Below, piece after piece: positions 15,686 to 23,379 of a stretch of 64,000 nt of DNA (the first letter of the stretch is position 1; every line of letters starts with the position of its first letter). The stretch covers positions 186,001 to 250,000 of the forward strand of contig NZ_JAAAMU010000007.1 in the NCBI RefSeq assembly GCF_009909195.1. The letters run 5' to 3'. The stretch is from Paenibacillus sacheonensis (GTDB taxonomy: Bacteria > Bacillota > Bacilli > Paenibacillales > Paenibacillaceae). Below the pieces are notes generated by a model. That model did not search any database. It was not told the DNA's origin and saw only the letters and a program-made list of their open reading frames with translations. The position numbers were made by a program, and so were the translations under genes.

Positions 15686-17635
15686 TCAGTTCACGACGAT
15701 CGCATCGATGAAATCGGTGTTGTCCCCTACTATATTCGTCCCGACGAATTTAATCGTATGGCTGCCCGCCGTCGTCGTGAAGCTGCCTGTCGAGAACGGG
15801 GCGAAGCTGCCGGACGAAGGCGTGAACGAGCCGATCAGCGCCGCGTCGCAATAGACGTTGAACGACTGCGTGCCGCCCAGGGAAGTCCGCTTGGCCGCTT
15901 GGAAGCTGACCGTATGAGAACCGGCAGACATCGTGATCGACTGGCTGAATTGGCCGGCGCCTTGAACGAAAGCCGTCTGCGAACCTTCCGGCGCATTCGA
16001 CGCGCCGAACCAGCTGCCGTTATGCTGAACGCCCGCGCCGCTGTCGAACGTCCATCCGCTCGTCATCGGACCGTACGTAATATTCGACGGACTCGATGCT
16101 GCAGGGGACTCGAAGCCCGCGTTCGCGACGCTGGCGCCGGGCGCGTCGTACACTTCGACTTCCGCGAGCTGGAGGACGTAATCCCCCATATTGTCCGGCC
16201 GCAGCCCGGTCGCGTAGATGCGGATCTTATTGGTCGTGTCCGTCAATCCCCACGTGAACGGCACCGCGGCCCCCGCCGCGGGCTGCGCGTAGCTGGCCTG
16301 CGTCACGCGGTCGATCCAGGACGAGCCGTTCCACACTTGAATCTTGAAATCCTTCGGAAACCCGTAGGCCATGTCGGAGCGGTTCGCGAGCGTCACGGTA
16401 TTAAACGCCTTCACGCTGCCGAGGTCGAGCTCGATCCATTCCGCATGGTCGCTCTTCACGCCGACTTGGCTGGAATATGCCGTGCCTCGGCTGCCGTCCG
16501 TCAGATTCGATTTTGCCCAAGGCGCATAGACGCTGTTGACCGTCGTCGTCCCGCCAAGCGCCAAGTTAATCGGACCGGCAGGCATGGCGCGCATCGTCGC
16601 GATGTAATTCTTGGTCATGTCCCAATACATCGTCGGATGCAGCAGCCCGTCATGACCCGACCATTTCTCGTCATAGGTCGTGTTCAGATTCGTCGTGTCC
16701 GCGGTCCAGATCGCCGAATCTTCGTTGTAATCGTTGAACGCGGTAATCATGACGATCCGCGGCAATGGGTTGCTGAGTACGGTGTTCCAGCTCGCCGTAT
16801 AGTAGTCGCCGTTGTTCCGCGGAATCGGCGTGGAGCCGACGTGATTGTTCCAGCCCGGGCTTACGACTTCCACCTCGCTGTTCACTTGCGTCCCGTAGGC
16901 CGTCTGCCAGCCGTACGTGCCCGCTTCGCTGTTCGAGGCGCGGCGGACCGTGAACTGGCTGCCGTACGTCTTGCTGCCGGCGTACGCGTTCCACTGCGCC
17001 AGCGTGTCGCTCGCCCAGTTGTACAGGATGAGGAGCGGCTTGCCGTCGACCTGGTAGTAGTTGCCCGGACCGCCGTATGCGCTGTTATTATAGAAGTTAT
17101 CGAACACGTAATGCGCTTGGTTCTCCGCGGTAAGACCCACCGAATCGCTGCCGCGAAGCGCGTCGTATACGCCGACGGCGAACGCGTATTTGATTTTCCA
17201 ACTGTGCGTTTCGTTCCAGATCTTGATGCGCTGGCACATGATGCCGGCGTTGTCGACGACGTAGGCGTTCTCCATCGCGTATCCGGCCATGCCTCCGTTC
17301 GTCTCGTCGAACAGCAGGAAGTCGATCTTCGCGTCCGCCAGCTGCTGCAGGTAAAAATCGGCCTGCGCCGTGCTCGTGCTGTCGGGGATCGAGTAGCTGC
17401 CGTTCTGGTCGAGCGGGCGATACATGATTGGGAAGCCGTGGCCGAAATTGTTGGCCCAATTGGCGGTGCCGTTGTACGTGATGAACCAAGTGCCGACGTC
17501 CGTCGTACCGCCGTTGCCGTTCGTGGACAACGCATACGACCTTTGCGGAACGAAGATCGATATCGCGAGGAGAAGTGCGGCGGCGAGCAAAACCGTCAAG
17601 CGGGGCATGCGGGAGCGGGATGGGGACAATGGCAT
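15686..17635 (-). CDS. Secreted glycoside hydrolase-like protein (GH71/GH99-like) with F5/8 type C and C-terminal carbohydrate-binding-like modules
   Basis: The 649-residue protein has a Sec signal peptide (about 1-35) and is exported. Residues 40-350 look like a TIM-barrel of the GH71/GH99-like type: FLLFDETNG near residue 110, and MITAFNDYNEDSAI near 305 at the position of the catalytic Asn-x-x-x-Glu loop. Residues 356-500 form an F5/8 type C (discoidin/CBM32-like) module (AEWIELDLGSVKAFNTVTLA). Residues 505-649 form a jelly-roll-like module beginning NAGFESP and ending TDFIDAIVV. Substrate is probably a polysaccharide or glycan, not assignable. The start at 17635 opens the signal peptide after GAGGCAGG; longer forms (to 17719) lack support. 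Confidence 0.7.
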   Translation of the reverse strand: MPLSPSRSRMPRLTVLLAAALLLAISIFVPQRSYALSTNGNGGTTDVGTWFITYNGTANWANNFGHGFPIMYRPLDQNGSYSIPDSTSTAQADFYLQQLADAKIDFLLFDETNGGMAGYAMENAYVVDNAGIMCQRIKIWNETHSWKIKYAFAVGVYDALRGSDSVGLTAENQAHYVFDNFYNNSAYGGPGNYYQVDGKPLLILYNWASDTLAQWNAYAGSKTYGSQFTVRRASNSEAGTYGWQTAYGTQVNSEVEVVSPGWNNHVGSTPIPRNNGDYYTASWNTVLSNPLPRIVMITAFNDYNEDSAIWTADTTNLNTTYDEKWSGHDGLLHPTMYWDMTKNYIATMRAMPAGPINLALGGTTTVNSVYAPWAKSNLTDGSRGTAYSSQVGVKSDHAEWIELDLGSVKAFNTVTLANRSDMAYGFPKDFKIQVWNGSSWIDRVTQASYAQPAAGAAVPFTWGLTDTTNKIRIYATGLRPDNMGDYVLQLAEVEVYDAPGASVANAGFESPAASSPSNITYGPMTSGWTFDSGAGVQHNGSWFGASNAPEGSQTAFVQGAGQFSQSITMSAGSHTVSFQAAKRTSLGGTQSFNVYCDAALIGSFTPSSGSFAPFSTGSFTTTAGSHTIKFVGTNIVGDNTDFIDAIVVN

Positions 17636-17930
17636 TTTAATTGACCTGCCTCTCTCATTGGTTTGGCGAAGCGGTTGGCGCAGCACCACCTTCTTTCCCG
17701 AGCGCATAATAGACGGCAATCAAACATGCTAGCCAAATGAAAGCACTTACATTTACGAGCATGCGCTAATTATAGCACCGCCCCATTTTGCGAAATAGTC
17801 CTAAAATCTTCGACGTTTTCGCATGCGTCAATCGCTTGCGGGGGAAGGAACTTGAACGATTGCGTTATAAAAAAATGATGATAATCGCCTGTCCGTCTTG
17901 TTGCCAATGAATTTAATCTTGATCAGAAAC
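17636..17930. other. Intergenic interval upstream of the secreted glycosidase-like gene
   Basis: About 300 bases without a supportable gene. It should contain the glycosidase promoter, but I find no convincing -35/-10 pair. No repeat or conserved RNA structure is apparent. Confidence 0.5.
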
Positions 17931-17957
17931 AAAAAAAGCCCGCGATTTAAGCGGACT
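17931..17957 (-). terminator. Terminator of the membrane-protein / 26-residue peptide operon
   Basis: On the minus strand AGTCCGC pairs with GCGGGCT (one G-T pair) and is followed by seven T, 11 bases after the small gene's stop. Confidence 0.75.
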
Positions 17958-17967
17958 TCATTTCATT

Positions 17968-18048
17968 TCATCCCCTGTCTTTCGCGATTCTGGCATCCAG
18001 CCAGCCGCATAACGCCGCGAACACGATCAGATAGATGATAAAACTCAT
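17968..18048 (-). CDS. 26-residue single-pass membrane peptide
   Basis: This short frame encodes MSFIIYLIVFAALCGWLDAR plus a charged tail IAKDRG. It is one hydrophobic helix followed by a basic/acidic end, typical of bacterial small membrane proteins. The start is strongly marked: AAGGAGGG lies 6 bases before the ATG and overlaps the stop region of the upstream gene (18061). A terminator follows directly. The operon position suggests it may associate with the upstream polytopic protein. It is too short for homology-based assignment, so function is unknown. Confidence 0.6.
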   Translation of the reverse strand: MSFIIYLIVFAALCGWLDARIAKDRG

Positions 18049-18060
18049 TATTATCCCTCC

Positions 18061-18636
18061 TTAAAACCAGCCCGTCACGTCCGTGACGAGAGCCAATCCG
18101 AGCGCGCAGCCGAGCACCCAGCTCGAGATGACCGCTGCTTTTCTACCGGCACCTCTCCCCTTATCGAGCGCCGATCGGGCGTACAGCCATAAGCCGCCTA
18201 CGATGAGGATAAGTTCAAGCACGGCGGACAAGCCTGGAGATTTCCACGCCCCCAGTCCGAGGAGCGGCAGATCCATGGCGTTCCCTGGCAATAGGGGCAT
18301 ATCGGAGCGATGCACGACGAGATCGAGCAGCCAATGGCTGAACACGATCCCCGCGATGATTCCGCTGGCCCGCCGGCCCCAGAGCCGCCATGCTGCAAGC
18401 CCGGCAAGCAGCGCGATCAATAGCGCGCCCGCAAGCGAATGCGTATAGTCCGCATGGATGACCGCTTCTCCGTAGCCGCCTCCGGGGCGAGTCTCTTCGA
18501 TCGTCTCCGCTCCGCCGAGCAGCATCGGAACGAATGCAATGTCCAACAGCTGCGTGCTTACCATTAACGCCCAGAGCGGAACTTCCGGCACCTTCGATTT
18601 TATGCCTGCCGCCAAACCGAAATGTCCTGCGAACAT
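18061..18636 (-). CDS. Polytopic membrane protein with conserved His/Asp residues (metal-dependent-hydrolase-like, YdjM-type)
   Basis: The 191-residue protein has about five to six membrane helices. It starts MFAGHFGLAAGIKSK, and later shows HADYTHSLAGALL and FSHWLLDLVVHRSD. Conserved His and Asp residues at helix ends resemble the YdjM/membrane-bound metal-dependent hydrolase family, but with fewer ligands, so the assignment is tentative. The AAAAAGGTGATGAGACG leader gives a ribosome-binding site. Transcription is probably tightly controlled: its promoter contains two palindromic operators. Confidence 0.6.
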   Translation of the reverse strand: MFAGHFGLAAGIKSKVPEVPLWALMVSTQLLDIAFVPMLLGGAETIEETRPGGGYGEAVIHADYTHSLAGALLIALLAGLAAWRLWGRRASGIIAGIVFSHWLLDLVVHRSDMPLLPGNAMDLPLLGLGAWKSPGLSAVLELILIVGGLWLYARSALDKGRGAGRKAAVISSWVLGCALGLALVTDVTGWF

Positions 18637-18654
18637 CGTCTCATCACCTTTTTC

Positions 18655-18712
18655 ATAACCAATGGTTATTATTTGATGTTCCTAATATAACCATTGGTTA
18701 TGAAAGTGTCAA
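18655..18712 (-). promoter_or_regulatory. Promoter with two ATAACC-type operators
   Basis: On the minus strand -35 TTGACA (18707-18712) and -10 TATATT (18684-18689) have a 17-bp spacer. A 15-bp palindrome (ATAACCAATGGTTAT on that strand, 18687-18701) fills the spacer. A second copy (18655-18669) lies downstream, about 18 bases before the gene start. The pair of near-identical dyads points to a dimeric repressor of TetR type. No such gene is in the window. Confidence 0.85.
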
Positions 18713-18761
18713 TACGGGAAGCGAATGAGTTTTCATATGTCAGATGGATGCCGTTAGTCAT

Positions 18762-18789
18762 AAAAAAGAAGCCGCCGGATAGCGACTTC
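18762..18789 (-). terminator. Terminator of the carboxylesterase-dioxygenase operon
   Basis: On the minus strand GAAGTCGC pairs with GCGGCTTC (one mismatch/wobble) and is followed by six T. Confidence 0.7.
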
Positions 18790-18856
18790 GGATTTCAGAC
18801 CGCAGTTTTTAACTGCAATCTCCGCACTCCAGACCGCAGACTTCAAATATCGAATC

Positions 18857-19627
18857 TCAATTGAATTGCCAGCAGCTCAGGCCCAGGTTACCGTACTGAT
18901 AGCTTCTGTGAAGAAGCCTCGCGCTGCGGCCGGCATCGCCCGTTCCCATGGCAAGAAGAAGCGGAATGAAGTGCTCGCTCGTCGGTACGGCTTCTTGGGC
19001 ATGGGGAGCGAGTTCGCGGTATTGGAACAGCGCTTCCGTGTCCCACATCTCCAGCTTCTCTTGAATCCAGTCGTCGAATTGTTCCGCCCACCGGTCAATC
19101 CCTTCGGAGCGCCAGTTCAACTTTCTCAGATTATGAACAGTCCCTCCGCTTCCGATAAGGAGAACATCCTGCTCGCGAAGCGCCGCCAGTGCCTTCCCGA
19201 TCTCATACTGCTGCGCAAGAGGCAGGTGACGATTGACGGACAGCGCAACGACCGGAATATCCGCTTCGGGATACAGCAGCTTCAGAACCGCCCATGCCCC
19301 GTGATCCAAGCCTCGTTGTTCGTTTCGAACGTTCTCGATCCCCTGCTTCGTAAACAGGCTTTGAATCCGCTCCACGAGGGATTCATCGCTTCGGGCCGGA
19401 TACGTCATCCGGTAAAGCTCGTCTTGGAACCCGCCGAAATCATAAATCGTCTCGTACGCCGGCGCGGCGCTAACCGTCTGTATCGATTCCTCCCAATGCG
19501 CGGAGAATAGAACGATCGCTCGCGGCTTTGGGCTATGGTCCTTGAACTGCTTCAGCAGCTTGGTATATTCGTTATCCTCGAGCACGATCGACGGCGCGCC
19601 GTGCGCGAAGAAATAGGATGGCATCAT
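18857..19627 (-). CDS. DODA-type extradiol ring-cleavage dioxygenase (YgiD-like)
   Basis: The 256-residue class III extradiol dioxygenase-family enzyme opens with SYFFAHGAPSIVLEDNEY (first metal His), then VLFSAHWEE (second His), GLDHGAWAVL and GSGGTVHNLRKLNW. C-terminal EHFIPLLLAMGTG completes the fold. Relatives cleave DOPA or other catechols; the bacterial YgiD group acts on 4,5-DOPA. It follows a carboxylesterase gene by 15 bases in one operon. In Bacillus subtilis the MhqR regulon pairs ring-cleavage enzymes with the esterase MhqD for quinone detoxification, so a similar role is plausible. GGGAG precedes the double ATG. Confidence 0.88.
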   Translation of the reverse strand: MMPSYFFAHGAPSIVLEDNEYTKLLKQFKDHSPKPRAIVLFSAHWEESIQTVSAAPAYETIYDFGGFQDELYRMTYPARSDESLVERIQSLFTKQGIENVRNEQRGLDHGAWAVLKLLYPEADIPVVALSVNRHLPLAQQYEIGKALAALREQDVLLIGSGGTVHNLRKLNWRSEGIDRWAEQFDDWIQEKLEMWDTEALFQYRELAPHAQEAVPTSEHFIPLLLAMGTGDAGRSARLLHRSYQYGNLGLSCWQFN

Positions 19628-19642
19628 AAGTTTCGCTCCCTC

Positions 19643-20296
19643 TTATATGGATTCAGCTTCAGCGTCATGCTTGACCCATGCCAAGAAATCAAGCTGGTTC
19701 TCTTCCGAAACGCCGTGGTCGCTCGGATACAGCTTGAACGTCACATGCTCTGTCCGGTCGCGTAAATAGGCGGCCGTCTCGTGACCGATCCGAACCGGGA
19801 ACACGGAGTCGTATTCTCCATGGGAGACGAATACGGAAACGCCCTTCATGCTTCGCAGCGCATACTCCGTTGTCACGAAACCGGGAATATAGCCGTTCAT
19901 CGCCGCGATTCCCTTCAGTCGTTCTCCCATCGTAAGCGCCAGCGCGACGGATAGAATCGCCCCTTGGCTGAAGCCGAGCAGATAACGTCTGCCTGCATCG
20001 ATCGGGTACTTCTCCGTGGCATAGGCAATGAATGCTTCGAGATCCTGCACCGCTTGGTCGAACATCTCCCGAATCGGGTTCCCCAGGCTTTTCAATTCAT
20101 AATACTGATAGCCGGCGCCAAGCGGCAAATTTCCCCTAACGCCGATAATGATGAACGTATCGGCCAACGGCGCGACCAAACCGAACATATTCCGTTCATT
20201 CGATCCTTTGCCGTGCAGCGTGAAGATGGTCGGATAGCTCTTCCCTTGCTCCATATTAGGCGGCAAATGAACATCGTAGCGATAATTCGGATTCAT
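19643..20296 (-). CDS. Phospholipase/carboxylesterase-family alpha/beta hydrolase (MhqD-like)
   Basis: The 217-residue serine hydrolase shows the oxyanion segment TLHGKGSNERN, nucleophile elbow LGFSQGAIL, acid HGEYDSVFP and catalytic His in YPSDHGVSEE. This is the phospholipase/carboxylesterase (PF02230) pattern. The start at 20296 follows GGAGGGG at 6 bases; an in-frame ATG 15 bases upstream overlaps the Shine-Dalgarno sequence. It is first in an operon with the ring-cleavage dioxygenase and divergent from an XRE-cupin regulator. Bacillus subtilis MhqD, a relative, is induced by methylhydroquinone; the substrate here is unknown. Confidence 0.85.
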   Translation of the reverse strand: MNPNYRYDVHLPPNMEQGKSYPTIFTLHGKGSNERNMFGLVAPLADTFIIIGVRGNLPLGAGYQYYELKSLGNPIREMFDQAVQDLEAFIAYATEKYPIDAGRRYLLGFSQGAILSVALALTMGERLKGIAAMNGYIPGFVTTEYALRSMKGVSVFVSHGEYDSVFPVRIGHETAAYLRDRTEHVTFKLYPSDHGVSEENQLDFLAWVKHDAEAESI

Positions 20297-20407
20297 GTGC
20301 TTCCCCTCCATGAGACCAATCCGAGCTCAGCGCATCGACTTCCGTCCGAACTCGAATATTAGTAATAAGAATATATAATCTGTATCTGTAATTTACCTCG
20401 CACCTCA

Positions 20408-20437
20408 TTGACTTGTCAATACATAAATTGATAATAT
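20408..20437 (+). promoter_or_regulatory. Promoter of the XRE-cupin regulator gene with palindromic -35
   Basis: TTGACT (20408-20413) and TAATAT (20432-20437) have an 18-bp spacer. The -35 is embedded in the perfect palindrome TTGACTTGTCAA (20408-20419), a plausible autoregulatory operator in the divergent region. Confidence 0.7.
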
Positions 20438-20481
20438 GAATTTAACTTTCGTATTACAAATATTTTAGAGGTGGGATCGGC

Positions 20482-21033
20482 ATGGACATCGGTTCTACGA
20501 TTCGGGCGATCCGAAAACGCAAAAACATCACGATCGCTCAAATATGCGAAGCTACCGGCCTGTCCCAAGGATTTATGAGTCAGGTCGAAACGAATAAAAC
20601 CTCCCCTTCGATCGCAACGCTCGAAAATATCGCGCAAGCCTTGAAGGTGCCGCTCGCCTATTTGCTGTTAAAGAAAGAAGAGCGCATGCAAATCGTTCGC
20701 AGCGACGAACGAACCGTGACGACAAGCGGTTCGGAATTACTCCAAGTGGAGCACTTGAGCTCCACGAAGAACGTCAGGATGAATATCGTGACTTTTCCTC
20801 CCGGCGCTTCGACAGGCATTGCCCCCCATGCGCATGAAGGCGAGGAAGTGCATCTGGTTATTAAAGGACGCATCTATGCGGAGCAAGGGGAAGACGGGGC
20901 CGAATTCGAAGAAGGCGATTCCTTCAGCTGGAATGCTTGTACGCCTCACAGGGTACGCAACATAGGCGAAGAAACGGCCATCGTGCTCATCGCGATCTAT
21001 ACGGAGAGCGAGAACGGACAAGACCTTATCTAA
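20482..21033 (+). CDS. XRE-family transcriptional regulator with C-terminal cupin sensor
   Basis: The 183-residue protein combines a lambda-repressor-type HTH (about residues 5-60; ICEATGLSQGFMSQVETNKTSP) with a cupin_2 domain (about 105-175; PHAHEGEEVHLVIKGR and CTPHRVRNIGEE). Such regulators sense small ligands through the cupin barrel and often control the divergent operon. Here that operon encodes the carboxylesterase and ring-cleavage dioxygenase, so it is the likely target. GAGGTGGG precedes the ATG. A bidirectional terminator follows. Confidence 0.9.
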   Translation: MDIGSTIRAIRKRKNITIAQICEATGLSQGFMSQVETNKTSPSIATLENIAQALKVPLAYLLLKKEERMQIVRSDERTVTTSGSELLQVEHLSSTKNVRMNIVTFPPGASTGIAPHAHEGEEVHLVIKGRIYAEQGEDGAEFEEGDSFSWNACTPHRVRNIGEETAIVLIAIYTESENGQDLI

Positions 21034-21091
21034 GCGGCGTTAAGCTAGACATCCTAACTTTCCGAGCCTAATTACCCTCCCCAATAACACG

Positions 21092-21119
21092 AAAAAAAGC
21101 CCGATCCCGGGCTTTTTTC
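21092..21119. terminator. Bidirectional terminator
   Basis: AGCCCG and CGGGCT form a short stem with an A-run on the left and a T-run on the right. It serves both the XRE gene and the convergent cell-wall hydrolase gene. Confidence 0.88.
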
Positions 21120-21129
21120 GTTGGTCCTG

Positions 21130-21573
21130 TTAGAACGTATTGTAGATATTCTCGCATTCCGCGCCGGTCGGTTCGTAGAAGCAATGCTTCTTCCATCGTC
21201 CCGCGAACGGCTGATCGTACCAGGTCGGCGGACAAGGTCCCGGATTATCAAACGAGCCCGGACGGAAATACCATAACGAGAATTTGGCCGGCCAATTCCG
21301 CTCCCCATTCACGGATCGCTGCGCCAAGCGGCGTTCCCTCTCTCTCGAGCCTTGATAATACAACCCATGCTGCAGCGCTTCGAATGCATGCGGTTGGTTG
21401 ATCATTTGGGGAATGGTCCGAATATCTTTAAAATCGGAGCAGTTTCCTCTTATTCGATTAATGCCGACATTTCCAACAAGGAGCATTCCCTTCTCGCCTT
21501 CGGTCTCGGCTTCGGCTCGAAGCAACCTTGCCAGCATATCAATGTCTGCTTTCCTGGCTTTTACGACTCCCAT
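21130..21573 (-). CDS. Spore cortex-lytic/cell wall hydrolase, CwlJ/SleB family
   Basis: The 147-residue protein has the hydrolase_2 (SleB/CwlJ) domain throughout. DMLARLLRAEAETEGEKG carries the catalytic Glu near residue 21. VGNVGINRI and FEALQHGLYYQG follow, with KKHCFYEP at the end. With no signal peptide or peptidoglycan-binding domain, it resembles CwlJ rather than SleB. CwlJ degrades cortex peptidoglycan during germination and is made in the mother cell. No gerQ-like partner is adjacent. GAGGTGAG precedes the ATG. Confidence 0.9.
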   Translation of the reverse strand: MGVVKARKADIDMLARLLRAEAETEGEKGMLLVGNVGINRIRGNCSDFKDIRTIPQMINQPHAFEALQHGLYYQGSRERERRLAQRSVNGERNWPAKFSLWYFRPGSFDNPGPCPPTWYDQPFAGRWKKHCFYEPTGAECENIYNTF

Positions 21574-21662
21574 CGGCTCACCTCTTTAGATTTCTAGACT
21601 CATCATATTGCAAGAGGACCGAATGTGTGACTCCAGCCTACGAAGCGTAATTGCCAAAACGC

Positions 21663-21688
21663 AAAAAAGCCGCGTTTTACGCGGCTTT
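21663..21688 (-). terminator. Terminator of the 4-OT/DsbA/quinone reductase run
   Basis: GCCGCG and CGCGGC flank a 5-nt loop; on the minus strand six T follow the stem. Confidence 0.85.
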
Positions 21689-21710
21689 AACAGGATTGAT
21701 AGGGGTACGA

Positions 21711-21959
21711 TCAGCCTTCCGCGGATGCCTTCTGCGCGGCCAATTTACGGCGATATTCCAGTGCCGGAAGTCCGCCCCAACCCCAGTTGTCCGTATCGAC
21801 TTCTTCGATAACGACGAATGTCGATTCCAGCGGCTTATTCAGCACGTTAAGCAGCAGCTCGCTTACTCCCTTGATGAGGGCTGCCTTCTCTTCGGCGGTC
21901 ACCGAATCGCGGTCGGGCGTCGTGCCCTCTCGCGTGACCTGAATATTTACGATCGGCAT
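21711..21959 (-). CDS. 4-oxalocrotonate tautomerase-family protein
   Basis: The 82-residue protein begins Met-Pro, and after Met removal Pro1 would be the catalytic base of the tautomerase superfamily (PIVNIQVTREG). The following helix (VTAEEKAALIKGVSELLLNVL) and TFVVIEEVDTDNWGWGG match the 4-OT family, with a C-terminal extension relative to the usual 62 residues. It keto-enol isomerises small unsaturated acids; substrate unknown. GGAGGAGATCATAC precedes the ATG. It lies 36 bases downstream of the DsbA-like gene on the same strand and may share its transcript. Confidence 0.9.
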   Translation of the reverse strand: MPIVNIQVTREGTTPDRDSVTAEEKAALIKGVSELLLNVLNKPLESTFVVIEEVDTDNWGWGGLPALEYRRKLAAQKASAEG

Positions 21960-21995
21960 GTATGATCTCCTCCATTCGATTGTAATGCGGTTTCT

Positions 21996-22628
21996 TTAGA
22001 CCTGCTTGAATGTCTGAAGCCAATCCGCAGGCGACTGCAAGCCGGATAGGGCATACTTATCGTTGACGATATAATAAGGCACGCCTCGGATGCCGAGCTT
22101 CTGAGCGTCGCGCTGCCCTTCTTCTACCTGCTCCCGGCCTTCGCCTTGGAGAAGCCGCATCTTGAGTGCCGCTGGGTCGTTCGCGACTCCGTTCGCTTGC
22201 GCGATTTCGACCAGCTTGTCCACATCGCCAAGATTAGCGCCTTGTTCGAAATAGGCCGTGTACAGCTGTTCGATCAATTGCGATTTCAGCTCTTCCGGCG
22301 CGATCGCGATCAGTTGGTGCGCCAACACCGTATTCGGCGTATAGTTCACCAGTTCCATATTGTAATTCAGGCCGAACTGCGCGCCGGTCTGATTATATTG
22401 CTTCATTCTGGCTTCGAATTGCGCCTCTCCGCCCAAGCGGCCGATCATGACCTTCCGGTAGTCCTCGCCTTCCTTGCGGATGCCGGGATTCAACTGGTAC
22501 GCATGATAGCGAACCGTAACCTTCGTGTCTGCGGGCAGCTCCCGAAGCGCGGTTCTAAGGCTAGCATCCCCCATTCGGCACCATGGGCATACAATGTCCA
22601 TGAAGACGTCGATCTTCACGTCGTTCAT
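21996..22628 (-). CDS. DsbA-family oxidoreductase, FrnE-like
   Basis: The 210-residue thioredoxin-fold protein has the active-site CPWC at residues 14-17 in the FMDIVCPWCRMG context. A helical insertion follows, and the cis-Pro loop is IRGVPYYIVNDKY near residue 185. This is the cytoplasmic FrnE/2-hydroxychromene-2-carboxylate isomerase-like branch of DsbA; there is no signal peptide. FrnE-like proteins are disulfide isomerases linked to oxidative stress. The ATG overlaps the stop of the upstream quinone reductase gene (ATGA), so the two are translationally coupled. Confidence 0.9.
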   Translation of the reverse strand: MNDVKIDVFMDIVCPWCRMGDASLRTALRELPADTKVTVRYHAYQLNPGIRKEGEDYRKVMIGRLGGEAQFEARMKQYNQTGAQFGLNYNMELVNYTPNTVLAHQLIAIAPEELKSQLIEQLYTAYFEQGANLGDVDKLVEIAQANGVANDPAALKMRLLQGEGREQVEEGQRDAQKLGIRGVPYYIVNDKYALSGLQSPADWLQTFKQV

Positions 22629-23167
22629 ACCGCCACCGCGGCCGGTTTAACCGTCTTCACATGCTCGGCATACGCTTTGCTGCTTTGCGCCAAACGCTCG
22701 GGCGTCACGTCGGACGTATCGCTCAACGCGAAGTGCGGCAGGTACACGGCGCCGATGAATCGCGCGCTGGCCTGAATCGGCGCCAAAATTTGTTCCAGCG
22801 TCAGGCGATTGGAGCCCGTCGGCTGGTACGATTCCGCCGTTCCGTACGTCGAGATGGCAACTCCGATTTCTTTGCCCGTCGTCGCCGTCGCTTCGGGACC
22901 GTAAGCCCAGTTGTAGAGCAGCACGTCATCGAACCATTGTTTCAGCAGCGGCGGCATGTTGTACCAATACAACGGATATTGGAAGATAATGCGGTCATGC
23001 GTTTCGACCAGCTGCTGTTCGCGCTTCACGTCGATGTTCTTGCTCGGATATTCCTTGTACAGCTCGTGAATCGTAATATCGCCGCTCTTCTTCAATTCCT
23101 CGACCCATGCTTTGTTCCAGTTCGACGATTCCAGGTTCGGGTGTGCTACGATAACGAGTGTTTTCAT
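22625..23167 (-). CDS. NAD(P)H:quinone oxidoreductase (KefF/MdaB-type flavoprotein)
   Basis: The 180-residue flavodoxin-like enzyme begins KTLVIVAHPNLESSNWNKAW (flavin phosphate loop). FQYPLYWYNMPPLLKQWFDDV with LLYNWAYG is typical of the DT-diaphorase-like NAD(P)H dehydrogenases. It reduces quinones by two electrons. The start at 23167 follows GGAG at 9 bases; an ATG five codons upstream overlaps that site. It is the first coding gene after a regulated promoter at 23380-23408 and is coupled to the FrnE-like gene, giving a redox-stress operon. Confidence 0.9.
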   Translation of the reverse strand: MKTLVIVAHPNLESSNWNKAWVEELKKSGDITIHELYKEYPSKNIDVKREQQLVETHDRIIFQYPLYWYNMPPLLKQWFDDVLLYNWAYGPEATATTGKEIGVAISTYGTAESYQPTGSNRLTLEQILAPIQASARFIGAVYLPHFALSDTSDVTPERLAQSSKAYAEHVKTVKPAAVAV

Positions 23168-23242
23168 TATGATTCGCTCCATTCATGATGTAGTTTTACC
23201 GGAGATTCGCTTATGCGCGTGCACTGCACAATAAGCTATCTA

Positions 23243-23254
23243 CTAAAAGGTAAG
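23243..23254. promoter_or_regulatory. Second copy of the TACY-N4-RGTA operator in the leader
   Basis: TACTAAAAGGTA is an imperfect dyad. It matches, in inverted orientation, the site inside the upstream promoter (23384-23395): 12 of 12 bases when one is reverse-complemented. It lies about 76 bases before the quinone reductase start. Confidence 0.55.
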
Positions 23255-23379
23255 CATTGCATAAAGAACAATTGGGCATCTTTCTTAGCGTCAAACATTT
23301 GCTAGCGCGCCAGCTGCTCGGTCGACCAATCACCTCTAACGAATACGGCTGCGCGTGCGGCGTTTTTGTTCATGTACGT

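Noticed and set aside
15680-17644. 654-codon frame opposite the secreted glycosidase gene
   Set aside because: No signal or motif; extremely Arg-rich; the minus-strand frame has a signal peptide and recognisable modules.
23301-23372. 23-codon peptide in the quinone reductase leader
   Set aside because: It has a possible start near AGGTAGG but no conserved or hydrophobic features; cannot be separated from chance.
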